Shown in pieces: positions 39,902 to 51,060 of a stretch of DNA of 64,000 nucleotides. Each line of letters opens with the position of its first letter. The first letter of the stretch is position 1. The DNA lies in assembly GCF_937616625.2 (NCBI RefSeq), contig NC_065572.1, positions 72,724,653 through 72,788,652 of the forward strand, read 5' to 3'. Source of the DNA: Mercurialis annua. Its lineage: Eukaryota; Streptophyta; Magnoliopsida; Malpighiales; Euphorbiaceae. The translations under genes and the position numbers were made by a program. The notes under the pieces are model-generated. The model ran no database searches. It had not been told where the DNA came from and saw only the letters and a program-made list of their open reading frames with translations.

Positions 39902-41731
39902 CCTCTCAATTCTCAATTCTTCCCTTTCTAAAAAACAAAATTTAACTTGTAATTCACCAAAAAAAATTGAACTTTCACTTCTTTAACCAGAGTTTTAGGA
40001 CATGTGAGAACCACGTGCCTTCACTATGACAACAATAACAACATAATTAAGTGGGTTAATTAAAAACTAAAAATTTTACTTATAATTTGAATACAACATC
40101 TCCATTTGGTATTAATTGTCACCACTTTCACACAAATAGTGTATTTCGTGTGGTGATGCATTCGTGCCATTTAGCATTTCTCAAACAAGAAACACAAATT
40201 CAAGATTAGAACCCATGATTATGATAGGTTTTTTTGGAAAGAAGCAATTTGAGGCATTTCTTCACCATCTATTATGGCCTTACCATTGTCAACCGCCTCC
40301 TCCGCGGCGGTTACTCCATCAAAATTATTGTTCATATTCAAAGCAAAAAGGAGGATTTGCTTCTCCAAACATTCAATAACATCCCACATTTGGTGATTAT
40401 CTCATTTCCGAAGATTGTTCGATTCCGGTAATGTTACTAGCCCTATTTAGTTTAAAGATTTAATTTTAGTTTTTTTGCATATTTAGATTAACTTTTTGCT
40501 ATTCTCTTGTAAAATCATACATTTAGTTGATATGAGTTTATCGAATTCGTTTTCTTGTTCGTGTTCATTGACTCACCGACCAACTTTCACTTCATTTCAA
40601 TTTGAAATAACTGTCATTTCGTTTATGAAAATGAAAAAATAATTATTTGTTTCTTTCATGTAAGACCAAAATTTTATATGTTGTACATCATTTCCTTAAT
40701 ATCTATGGAAGTGATCTGGATATTCTTTCAGTACTATTAATGATGTTTTTTTTATACTTTATCTCACTTTACTTTCTTACGTTTAATTCCTGTTTTTTTA
40801 GAGTTTCATATATTTATCTGCAACTTTTGTCTAAATGCACAGACTAGTGTGTGATGGTTCATAAATTTATTTTCATGGCAAATATGAATAGGATTTTAAG
40901 TATGTAATTTTAAAAAATTAAAAATAAATCTTAAATTTCCCTATTTCGTCACGTTGTTTGATTACTTGAATTGACAATGTGATATAAATTTTATACCCGT
41001 CGATTTTGTGCCGTTCTTTTACGTATGTACGTTGCTTCTGTTCGATCATGAATGAGTTTTGCCATAATTGAAAGAGAATTGGGTCCTAAATATGGTTCAC
41101 GTGAAGGTACTGTTCTCATTTTCCAAAATTTGTCTTTTGATTAATTAATGGTATTAATTATTTAGACTACATGCAATTGACAGAAGTTAGAAACGGGCCC
41201 TTTCTAGTAGAGAATCAATTTGTTTTCTTTCTTTATCATATTCATACGCCATAATGTCAAGGAAGTAACAGCGGAGGATCTTCTTCTCCATATGTCTTTA
41301 TCATTTGTTTTCATAATGGTAAGTGGTAACTGTTTTCTCTTTTTAATTAGTTATTTACTTTTGAAGATAATAACTGCTTTTATTGTTAATCTTTTAAGTT
41401 ATCATCAATTACATGAATTGCCAACAATAAATTAAAACCGTTAGATTTGCTTTTTTATAGTAATTATATTAGATTTGTTGCAAATAATTTCCTTTCTCAC
41501 AAATCATCCACTTGAATATTATTCAACTTTCGTGTAGTTGCTTCAATTTTGCATAAGATTTTACATTTTTATTTAAATCAGTTTTTTTTAACAAAAAATG
41601 TGTTTTTAATTTTTAATTTTCAATTTTTGAATTCATATTTTATGTATTTCATCATTCATTGCTATTAATCAAATGCACAAATATCTTGAGCTATTATAAG
41701 GCGAATTCTAACGAGGATATTAAATATATTG

Positions 41732-41967
41732 GTGTACTTCGTTTGAGGTTTTGTACTCCTTGTGAGGTTAATGTACTCCTTGTGAGGTTATTGTACTCCT
41801 TGTGACGTTTTGTACTCCTTGTGAGGTTATTGTACTCCTTGTGAGGTTATTGTACTCCTTGTGAGGTTATTGTACTCCTTGTGAGGTTTTGTACTCCTTG
41901 TGAGGTTATCGTACTTTTTGTGAAGTTATGTACTCTTTGTTAGGTTATTGTATTCCTTATGAGATTC
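41732..41967. repeat. Minisatellite, 20-bp unit, about 11-12 copies
   Basis: The unit is TTGTACTCCTTGTGAGGTTA. Central copies are nearly identical; copies at both edges are diverged (tacttcgtttgagg, tattccttatgag), and some units are 19 bases long. Confidence 0.95.
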
Positions 41968-43469
41968 TGCATTATTCGAAATAATGTTTTGGATTAATTG
42001 ACAATTTTTAGTTTAAATAGTATATCTAATTACCTTGTATGATCATGCTACTTCTTATCAAAGTAATTTGATAGTATAATTAGATTATCCTCAAGAGAGA
42101 ATAATCGTTTCATGAATTAGAAACCGATCCGTATCTATAACCACTAAGTGGTGACAAAATTATTATTTTCTTTTTCAGAATTTGGTACTAAAATTATATG
42201 TTTTTTTATTATTTATATATTGACTATGTAAAATTAGTATAAAATTGACTTTTTTATTTTAATTTTTTTAATAAAAGTGTAACATATAAAGTGTCTTGAA
42301 ATTTGAAAAAACATTTTTAAGTATCATTATAGTAAGTGGTTTTTGACAGATCAAATTCATTTGAATTATTATTTACTAATTGGTGTTCTTGATTAATATA
42401 TTTGTTTTCTCTATATATTTTATTATGAGTTTTTTTATCATAAACATTATAGACGATGGAACATTAACTGTATATTACTAATTTTTTGTATGCTCATGAG
42501 AGGTTAAATTTAATGAGTTTTTAATTTATGTCAAAATAAGAAACACGGTTTTTAGAATGTGGGATGATAACAAAAAATAAATTTTCAGAATCAGAAAACA
42601 GTTATTATCTATATGTTCTTTATTACCTTTCATTCCCAATATGGGTGATTTTCTCTCCCTATGTAGGTGTTTATTTTTTCTGCTAAACTCCTATATAACA
42701 CTTATCAATAAACTTTTTAAAAAAACTACTTAATTTAAAAAATACGATAACTTAATTAAAATAATTATTTAATTATTACTTAAGTTTTTAAAACGAAACC
42801 TATTTCATAAGAGGGGCCTCTCAATTGGCCCCTCTAACTCCTATTCTCGGTAGATAAATCGAGAGGACTCCTTCAATATCAGGTATGATTATATTAAATT
42901 ATTATTTTATTTTTATGAAATAAATGAACAGGTACACTTGGCAAATTCTTTCTGGATAGTTTTTTCAATCTACGCTACTACATGTTACAATAAACTCACA
43001 AGGTACTACTATTATCATATCATTTTTACTATTGGTACGTATCTTGATCATTTTTAATATTGTCAATTTATTTTATCGTTCTACCATTTGTTTAACAAAT
43101 TATTTAAACTATGGTTTATATATATTTGTTAAATAAATGTGTATTTGGATGGCTCATATTGTAGCTACAAAGTCCACTTATTATTATTTGTTTAAAGAAT
43201 GGCTCATTTCCTTCATGGGGTGGTCATTCTTCTATATATTAATATATTGTTATCTCTGGAAAAAAAAAAAAAGTGGGTTAATTAATTACGAAGAAATGAT
43301 CAACTTTTAGCGGTTTTACCGCTTTAATCCTAACGTTTAAAAATTGACAAAATAAATCACAACCTTTGCAAATTTTATAGAAATATGCATAAAATTAATC
43401 TAACATTCTTTTCTTTTTATATGGCATGTTTAAAATCATTGGCATAATAAGAAAATATGTTTGTGAATG

Positions 43470-43691
43470 GAGAAATTTTTAGGTAGACTCAGTCCACCAC
43501 GTCATCCGTGGACTAAACCTATCACATTATGACACGTCATTAAAATAATGGCACTATCGTAAATTACTATTCAAAAATGTAAATAAGTAATAAACAAAAT
43601 TACAATAGTGCTATTATTTTAATGACATGTCATAATATAATAGGTTATTCCACAGATGACGTGGTAGACTGAGTCTACCTAAAAATTTCTC
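43470..43691. mobile_element. MITE (GAGAAATTTTTAGG family), copy 1
   Basis: The left end GAGAAATTTTTAGGTAGACT and right end AGTCTACCTAAAAATTTCTC are perfect inverted repeats over 20 bases, and pairing continues through ccacgtcatc. GAATG is repeated directly on both sides (43465-43469, 43692-43696). Inner blocks gacacgtcattaaaataat and attattttaatgacatgtc also pair. A second copy lies at 62155-62369. Confidence 0.85.
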
Positions 43692-43984
43692 GAATGAATG
43701 ATCCTAAAAGTGCCACATCCCTAAAAACCAAAAACCAAAAGTCAATTAGTTCGATGCATTTTTGTCCAAAATTTGGAGTTTATTTTGCCAACTTTTAACA
43801 TTGAAATTAAAGCGCTAAAACAGAAAAATATTGAGCATTTTTTTGTAATTAATGCAAATTAAAATCTGAGCAGAAAATTCCCGGGAAATCACAGAAGAAA
43901 AACCCTAATTGAGATTACAGTTGAAAACTTTCTTCTGAAAACAGGAAAAAGTTGTTCACTTTATTCAATCTGAACAATCCCGAA

Positions 43985-46473
43985 ATGGAGCAAGAAGAAA
44001 CCCAAGTCGACAAAGATTTTCCTCTCTTCTCTAAACCATCAGAAACCCATAAACCAATTCAAACCATTAAACCCCTGAAAAACCAAAACCCTAAAAATGA
44101 CCCTCAAACCCCACAAATCGAGAAGGTCAAATACACCAACAATCCTGATTCCATCTCAGCTGATGAAACAACTTTTCCCAAGCTGGGTCTGGCTGAATGG
44201 GCGGTTCAAACCTGCAAAGAGCTGGGTTTGAAGCGGCCAACGCCAGTCCAATCCCATTGCATACCACAAATATTGGCGGGTAAGGACGTGCTAGGGATTG
44301 CACAGACGGGTAGTGGTAAAACGGCGGCGTTTGCGCTGCCAATGCTGCACCGTTTGGCAGAGGACCCATTCGGGGTTTTCGCACTCGTGATTACGCCTAC
44401 TAGAGAATTGGCTTTTCAATTAGCGGAGCAGTTTCGCGCATTGGGGTCTTGTTTGCATTTGCGGTGTGCTGTGGTTGTTGGTGGTATGGATATGCTGACT
44501 CAGGCTAAAGCTTTGATTAGTAGACCTCATGTTGTTATTGCTACGCCTGGGCGAGTTAAGGTTCTGTTGGAGCAGAATCCTGACATTGCTTCGGTTTTTT
44601 CTAAAACTAAGGTAGTTTTTGTTATCCTTTCTAACTTTTTGTTCTTTAATAGCTATAAGTTTCAAATTCAGGCTAGGTTTTAGATATTGTTGTCTAAAGT
44701 ATTTGGCTTGCATTATCATACAGCAACTTAGTTAGGAAAGCTTATGCTTTGTTTGGAATAGGTCGATTTGACTGAATTCCTGTAACTTTAGACTTTGCGA
44801 ACAATGGGATTACACGTTATTATAATGTTGACTTGAAAATTGTATTAATTGTGGTTTTCAGAGGAATAGCGAAGGAAGATTTTTTGCTTGGTGACTAATG
44901 AAATGTTCGTTTGCACTTTTTTTTGTTGATTTGTGTTCTTGTCGCTATTAGTTCCTAGTTTTGGATGAAGCTGATAGAGTTCTGGACGTTGGATTTGAAG
45001 ATGAGTTAAGAGTTGTGTTTCAGAGTTTACCAAAAGATCGTCAAACGTTATTGTTTTCTGCTACAATGACAAGTAATTTGGAATCACTGCTTGAGGTTTC
45101 TGCGAATAGGGCATACTTTTATGAGGCTTATGAAGGCTTCCAGACAGTTGATACTCTTAAACAGCAATACGTTTTCGTCCCTAAGAATGTCAAGGATGTT
45201 TATCTTGTTTACATTTTATCTAAAATGGAAGATATGGGTATTCGATCTGCCATGATATTTGTTTCGACCTGCAGGTATAAATTTCTTGGTTCCTAACTTA
45301 ACTTTTCTTGATTCTTTCCTATGTTTGTAATTAGTGTTGCATGGCTACATACCGTAATTGCATGCATTACAAAATATGCATATGTACTACTAAGATGTAG
45401 TAATATCTATAATTGACTCCTGTTAGTTCATTAGCTCATTGTTTGTTTTGTCCATTTGATGTGAAATCAGGACTTGTCATCTTTTAAGTTTATTACTGGA
45501 AGAACTTGATCAGGAACCAGCAGCATTACATTCATTTAAATCACAGTCTCTCAGACTTTCTGCACTACATCGATTCAAATCTGGACAAGCTTCGTTATTG
45601 ATTGCAACTGATGTTGCCAGCCGTGGTTTGGACATTCCTACTGTTGATCTTGTTATCAATTATGATATTCCAAGGTTACATTTCTGGATTATTTTCCGTT
45701 TCTTGCTCTGAAAGTGTTTTTTTTTATTTTAGATGCTAATGGCTGGACGATGCAGGTATCCAAGAGATTATGTTCATCGTGTTGGGCGTACTGCTAGAGC
45801 AGGCAGAGGAGGACTGGCTGTGAGTTTTATTACTGAGGTAATTAACATTCATCTAGGAACTCATATTTGTAAATTTTAACACCCAGATTGCTCTTTTCAA
45901 CCTATATTTAATGCTATCGATTTCTTCTTTCTCTGTCCTGATGGTATCCCAACTTTGCACTACTAGTGGTATCCGTAGACGGATACATAATTACTTATAC
46001 TAGCATATATAATTTTAATCTCCGTATTAGTGGGGAATCTTTGATGTGGTTGTTTTCCTGCTGCACATTGCTTATATATATTTATGTGTGCACGAAATTT
46101 GCAGAACGATGTAGATCTCATTCATGAGATAGAAGCTGTTGTTGGAAAACAAATGGAGCAATTTGATTGCAAAGAAAACGATGTTCTTTCCGATATTACA
46201 AAGGTAAGATTTACATACTTCTGTCATGAAGAATTAAGAAGTAACAAAAAATCAAAGTTTGAATATGATAATGTCCAATCCAAGCTTCTTAATATAATAT
46301 GTTACATTATGCAGGTTTACAAAGCGAAACGGGTGGCGACGATGAAGATGATGGATGACGGGTTTGAGGAGAAAGAGAAGGAAAGGAAAAGGCAAAAAGT
46401 GAAAACAATGGAAGAAAAAGGAATGTTAAAGAAGAAGAGAAAGAGAAAAATACCAAAATCTGCAGATAAATAG
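43985..46473 (+). CDS. RH36: DEAD-box RNA helicase 36 (DBP8 homologue), 6 exons
   Basis: Nucleolar ATP-dependent RNA helicase; the yeast homologue Dbp8 acts in 18S rRNA maturation, and the Arabidopsis gene (RH36/SWA3) is needed for gametophyte development. Exons are 43985-44611, 44952-45274, 45471-45674, 45756-45837, 46105-46203 and 46315-46473, giving 497 aa. The start used is the ATG before MEQEETQ. The Q motif (about 64-89) is followed by AQTGSGKT (106-113), [12 protein letters not shown] (214-217), SAT (245-247), [10 protein letters not shown] and [10 protein letters not shown] (from 392). A basic KKKRKRK tail is a likely nuclear/nucleolar signal. All motifs are intact. Confidence 0.96.
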
Positions 46474-47737
46474 ACTGAAATGTAAAATTATTCAATTAAT
46501 CCAACAAGTTACTCCTTCCATCCCATTCTATTTGAGAAAATTTTCCATTTTTTCAGCTTATCGATTTCATGGAATGAAACGAAAAATGCAGATGGCATTG
46601 GCAGTTCTTCGTAGCATAATGCAAAATTCAGATAAGAATGTTTTTCTTTGTTTTGATTTTCCTTTCAATGCGAACATTCTTAGAGTCAGAATATCATAAC
46701 TTGAAGTGCTTATCAGCTTTCAATACGAACATTCTTGGAATTGTTATCAAATTATACGAAAATATTTATAAACGGTCTCTGGATTTTTCTTGTCTCAGCA
46801 GTTTTCCTCAAATTGTAATTTTATAATAGTATAAGATAAAGTATCTCATGTCAAGAATTTGTTTGTCTGTCGAAACAAGTTTTTATTGCAGTGACGTAAA
46901 CGTTTAACCGATATGTGGAGCTATTACTCTAAAAAAATGTAAGAAATTATTTTACTCTCGACTTTTTAGAGATTAAGAGAACGAAATATAATTTTTTTAT
47001 TTACCTTTAAAATGATATTTAGTGATTGTAATCTGTGTGTATTTTTTGATAACTGGAAGGAAAGAGGAGTGCTTGTGGGAGAAAACGGACTCACGACTTA
47101 GCAGTTTGTCATCCAATGTTTATATCATTTGAGTTATAGTTTATTGGTCTAATTTTTGTATTAGATAACTGTTTAAATCACAAATTAAAATCTATAAGCT
47201 TACTGCTAAAAAAAATAGGTGAAAATTTCCCCAAAATTCAAGACCGTAAAATTTACTATATATAGCCTAGGCAGAAGGTACAAAAAATCTCTCGAGTTTT
47301 TTTCAAAAATACAGATCAGCCCTTTTAATTTATCTGGGCACAATTAAGCTCCCGTGTTTTTAAAATTAAACAATTAAACCCTTTTATTTTAAAATCGAAT
47401 AAATAAACCCTTTTAGTTTACTTTTGGTACACTTACCCCCTCAAATTTTTGGTAAATATTTTAAATATTAAAATTATTTTTAAACTTTTTTGTTATATGA
47501 TTATGAGAGATATGTCAGCCATTAACGAGTGTTTCTAATGGTGTTGGATAAAAGGGGTTATTTATTCTATTTGAAAATAAAAAAAGCTTAATTATACCCC
47601 AAAAAAATAAAAGGATCGATTTATACTTTTGTAAAAACTATGAGGATTTTTTTTTTGTACCTTTGCCTATAAGCCTAATATAGCAGTTATTCTTATTCTC
47701 TCAGATAATTCCCAAATTTCTCGTAACAAATTTCCAC
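46474..47737. other. Interval between RH36 and SKP1-like gene
   Basis: RH36 3' flank, then AT-rich DNA with the MITE at 47269-47668. No other gene is seen. Confidence 0.6.
47269..47668. mobile_element. MITE (AGGCAGAAGGTAC family), copy 3
   Basis: Ends AGGCAGAAGGTACAAAAAA and TTTTTTTGTACCTTTGCCT are inverted repeats. The interior matches copy 2 at 29665-30059. The right end is only 70 bases upstream of the SKP1-like ATG, so it probably overlaps that gene's promoter or leader. Confidence 0.82.
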
Positions 47738-48322
47738 ATGTCGTCCCCCACCGTCAATCAAAACCTCGACGCACTCTACGCCGCCTCAGCTGCTCCTCCT
47801 CCGGCCATCTCCGGAAAGAAAATCACACTGAAAACAGAGGAAAATAGCCTCGTCGAAGTGGAAGAAGAGGTAGCAATGGAATTCGCAATCGTGAAAGACC
47901 TCTTCACCGCTGAAGAAGAAGGAAAATCATCAACCGGAACAGTCGTGCCGCTGCCAAAAGTCTCCGCGAAAACTCTGTCGCCAATAATCGCCTACTGCCG
48001 GAAGCACTTGGAGATGAGAAAATTGAAGCAGGACAAGAATAAAGATATGAAGGAAAAATGTGATAAGGCGTTCGTAAAACACTTGAACAATGAGGATCTT
48101 AAGGAGATTTTATTAGCAGTTAATTACCTTGAGATTAAGTATCTTTTCGACGCGCTTAATACTGCGATTGCTGAGCGGATTTCGAATAAGAGTGTTGAGT
48201 ACGCTAGAAGGTTTTTTGGTATCGAGTGTGATTATACTCCTCAGGAACTGCACAGGCTTCGTAATGAGACTAGCTGGGCTTATGAACGTCTTGATTCTGA
48301 CGACGACGATTTCGTCTTCTAG
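47738..48322 (+). CDS. SKP1-like protein, intronless, with extended C-terminus
   Basis: Predicted adaptor linking cullin 1 to F-box proteins in SCF ubiquitin ligases. Single exon of 194 aa. The N-terminal ~26 residues (Ala/Pro-rich) precede the BTB/POZ-like fold beginning ISGKKITLKTEENSLVEV. The core LAVNYLEIKYLFDALNTAIAE matches the conserved 'LAANYLNIK' region of SKP1/ASK proteins, and SWAYE replaces the usual terminal WAFE. Ten or so acidic residues (RLDSDDDDFVF) extend past the normal end. The segment EEVAMEFAIVKDLF replaces the typical EEAVALESQTIKHM. It is a diverged family member with an open frame; whether it still binds F-box proteins is not known. Confidence 0.9.
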   Translation: MSSPTVNQNLDALYAASAAPPPAISGKKITLKTEENSLVEVEEEVAMEFAIVKDLFTAEEEGKSSTGTVVPLPKVSAKTLSPIIAYCRKHLEMRKLKQDKNKDMKEKCDKAFVKHLNNEDLKEILLAVNYLEIKYLFDALNTAIAERISNKSVEYARRFFGIECDYTPQELHRLRNETSWAYERLDSDDDDFVF

Positions 48323-49358
48323 AGGATGATCTATCTTCAGGTTCTTTTTTTACTTTTAGAGCTATTAATCAGTTTTACTATGCATATTAGGGTTTAATTG
48401 TTGGCCTAATTATCTAAAAAAACCCCACCTTATAATATTTATTCGTCTATACCCTGACCTAGGAAAAAATTCATTTGTACCCTTCTTTTGATTTTTCATT
48501 TTCGTCTCTACCTAAAGAGCTAATTTGACCTCTTTTGATTTGGAAAAATATTCAAAATGATCATTTATATTTAGCTTATATTCTAATTAAATATTAATAT
48601 TATTAATTATTTATAATATTTTCATCTTTTAATTAATTTAATTGTTAAAATTTAATTTAGGGTAGAGATGAAAACGAAAAATCAAAAAAGGGTACAAATG
48701 AACTTTTTTTTACGTTAGAAAATAAACAAAAAAAATGTTACAAGATGGGTTTTTTTAAATAATTAGACCATAATTGTTTTGGATGTTGGATTTGTGAATG
48801 AAATTTTTTTTGTTGAGCAATGAATTAGTTTGAATATGCATATTAGGGTTTAGTTCTTGTGAATTTTGGATTTGTGAATGAAGTTAGTGTTGATTTTAGT
48901 ATTCAATTCATTAATTGATTTGTTTATCTGTTTTCGATTCTTGACTCCGTACTATAATTGGAAAATATTTGGTGAGAAAACATAATTAATTTACCTAGTT
49001 TTCCGGTTTTTAAACACTTACAAGTGTATCGATGGCTTATTTGGCGGCTAGACAAGTCCGAGATGACTGTATTTGCAAAATCGTTAGTTATTTTCGGAAT
49101 AATTCGGTCTTAATTGTTGAGGAGTCAACCGTCCATGTATTTCACATTACATCTAATTATTTTAGTCTTTGAGAAAAGAACACTAAAAACCATTAAAAAG
49201 TTTAGAACACAATCATAGATATATTTCTAGATGAGATCATACACTCATATCTCACTATAAAGACGACTGACTAATACTAAAGTTTTTTTCATTACTGATG
49301 ATTATCTCTACCGATGATCATCTCTATTCTATTAAAACGACTGCCACATCAACGGTCT
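48323..49358. other. Convergent spacer between SKP1-like and NF-YC genes
   Basis: Contains the MITE at 48403-48769 and both 3' flanks. 'gcatattagggttta' occurs twice, on both sides of the MITE (about 48381 and 48838). No gene seen. Confidence 0.55.
48403..48769. mobile_element. MITE (GGCCTAATTA family), copy 2
   Basis: Ends GGCCTAATTATCTAAA and TTTAAATAATTAGACC are inverted repeats with arms like those of the copy at 385-767 (ttcatttgtaccc.. and ..gggtacaaatgaa). Flanking TTAATTGTT and ATAATTGTT form a 9-bp direct repeat with one mismatch, again Mutator-like. Confidence 0.78.
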
Positions 49359-50162
49359 TTAGTCATCGCTTTGCTGCTGTTGAGGCTGTTGCTGGTGAAG
49401 TTGAGTCTGCGGCCATGGCATGAACGCCATGGGTGGCCTTGGCTGCTGCCCTCCGTAGACTGCGGCTTGATCGGGCTTCCCCATGATCATCCCTGGATGT
49501 CCCACGGGATGCTGTGGCGGAACGTAGTAATACGGCATGTCAACGGGAGAACCAACCATGGGAATAGTAGCCTTGCTTACGCCTAATCCCTCTTCTTTTA
49601 ACTCGTCTCTAGGAATAATATCAACCAAGAAATCAAAAACATCGGTCCTCGAAATTGCAGCTGCAATATCATTCTTTTGTAGTGTCCTCCGCTTGTTCTC
49701 CTCTGTGTGAATCCATGAGCGGAGTGTCAGCTCCAAGATGAACATTTCACATGCTTTCGCAAATATAACGGGAGCCTCTGCTGAAATCATTCGCACATCT
49801 TCATCGGCTTTCATAATTTTTTTAATTCGAGCAAGCGGAAGGCTGTGATTCTTGAAGTCAATTGTTTGCTCGACTTCTTGCATTTGGTTGGCCCAAAACA
49901 TTTGAAGCTGCTGCTGCTGTTGTTGCTGCTGTTGATTATGGAAGTGCTGGGCCTGTTGATAAGTAAGTTGGTGCGGGGGATTAGAGAAACTGGGCAGTGG
50001 CTGAGTTGGAGAAGGAACTGTCATGGCAGGCGCTCCAGAAGCCATCATCGCAGCAGTTTGGTAGGGAGAGGTACTATAGGCCATCTGAGCAGCACCAGCT
50101 ACGACACCCATCCCAGGCTGCTGCTGCGACGGTTGCTGTTGCCCTTCTTCTGATTGATCCAT
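49359..50162 (-). CDS. NF-YC: Nuclear factor Y subunit C (NF-YC/HAP5), single coding exon
   Basis: Histone-fold subunit that pairs with NF-YB, then NF-YA, to bind CCAAT boxes; relatives regulate flowering, ABA and light responses. 267 aa. A Gln/Pro-rich N-terminus holds a nine-residue poly-Q run (77-85). The histone fold spans about 108-190: [16 protein letters not shown], then [31 protein letters not shown] and [20 protein letters not shown]. The C-terminal region is Pro/Gln-rich ([10 protein letters not shown]). It most resembles NF-YC1/4/9 of Arabidopsis. A 5' UTR intron is listed separately. Confidence 0.96.
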   Translation of the reverse strand: MDQSEEGQQQPSQQQPGMGVVAGAAQMAYSTSPYQTAAMMASGAPAMTVPSPTQPLPSFSNPPHQLTYQQAQHFHNQQQQQQQQQLQMFWANQMQEVEQTIDFKNHSLPLARIKKIMKADEDVRMISAEAPVIFAKACEMFILELTLRSWIHTEENKRRTLQKNDIAAAISRTDVFDFLVDIIPRDELKEEGLGVSKATIPMVGSPVDMPYYYVPPQHPVGHPGMIMGKPDQAAVYGGQQPRPPMAFMPWPQTQLHQQQPQQQQSDD

Positions 50163-50215
50163 AAATTAACAGTACGTTTTTCTCGAGCTTATATCCTGCC
50201 TATCCTCTCATCAGA

Positions 50216-50936
50216 CTGTAAAGGAGAAATGCTGCAGAATAAGTGCTTGGAACAAAAAACAAAGAATAGACGTTAACTCTCTTCTTCACATAATTAATAA
50301 GGAAGTAGGTCATTACGTAACGAAGAAACTAGACTCGGGATCAAATATATATCTCTATGTCTTTACTCATAGCAACAAGTATATTATATCTCCAATTGCA
50401 GTTTCTAATTCTAAGTTCCACTGCTACTAAAAAAAAGCCGAGACCCTAAATCAACAACGCAATCTCCTGCTACTCTTTTCCAATTCTAAGTTTTCCTTTC
50501 TGAGCCAAAAGAAGAAAAAAGTTGAAATTATTAGCACTCTTGTAGTGGATCTATTATATCAATAATCTTCCAATAACCAAATGGCTTAGAAAAATGTGAA
50601 AATGACATAACAAACACAGATTAATTAAAACCCACCTACACACCACAAACCGACACATGCAAAACAAAAATAAGGCTAAATTTAACAGATGATATTTACA
50701 ATCTTTTTTAATAAACACACACATGTTTACTAGTTACTTGAAATTAAACATATGCAATCATGCATGTGACTAAAACCAAAAATTGAATTGGCTTAAGTAT
50801 TTAAAATAAAACCCTACAGGGAAAAATCCTGAACAAATTTAATTTCTATCAAAGTTTTCCCAACAACCAAACAGAAATTTAGGCATAGCACAGCAAGTAA
50901 AACAAAATTATAAAACAGAAGTTAAAAAAAAATTAC
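50216..50936 (-). other. Probable 5' UTR intron of NF-YC
   Basis: On the minus strand, AACG|gtaattt at 50936 and ctcctttacag|TCTG at 50216 are good donor and acceptor sites, 54 bases upstream of the ATG. Leader introns are common in this family. The exon upstream (about 50937-51060) would be the transcript's 5' end. No reads are available to confirm it. Confidence 0.6.
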
Positions 50937-51060
50937 CGTTATTCTGCAGATAAAGCAGTAGCTGAACTATTAGAAACCCTAAGAAAGAGAAGAAAAAATA
51001 AAAATAGAAAAGTTGTGAAAAGGGAGGGATGCAGCAAGCTTTTGAAATTGAAACATAAAC

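Larger units (their letters stand above)
39902..43984. other. Intergenic interval between divergent genes
   Basis: About 4 kb between the reductase and helicase starts. I see a minisatellite (41732-41967) and a MITE (43470-43691). Open frames here are short, hydrophobic and low in complexity, with no homology I recognise. Confidence 0.6.

Noticed and set aside
39902..39916. Upstream extension MRIER of the dienoyl-CoA reductase
   Set aside because: Its first codon is TTG; the ATG at 39901 matches the family's usual start.
41700..41970. CRISPR-like array
   Set aside because: The units are contiguous with no unique spacers; it is a minisatellite in a plant genome.
43952..43984. Upstream in-frame extension of RH36 beginning MFTLFNL
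   Set aside because: It starts from a TTG, whereas a good ATG (MEQEETQ) follows 33 bases later.
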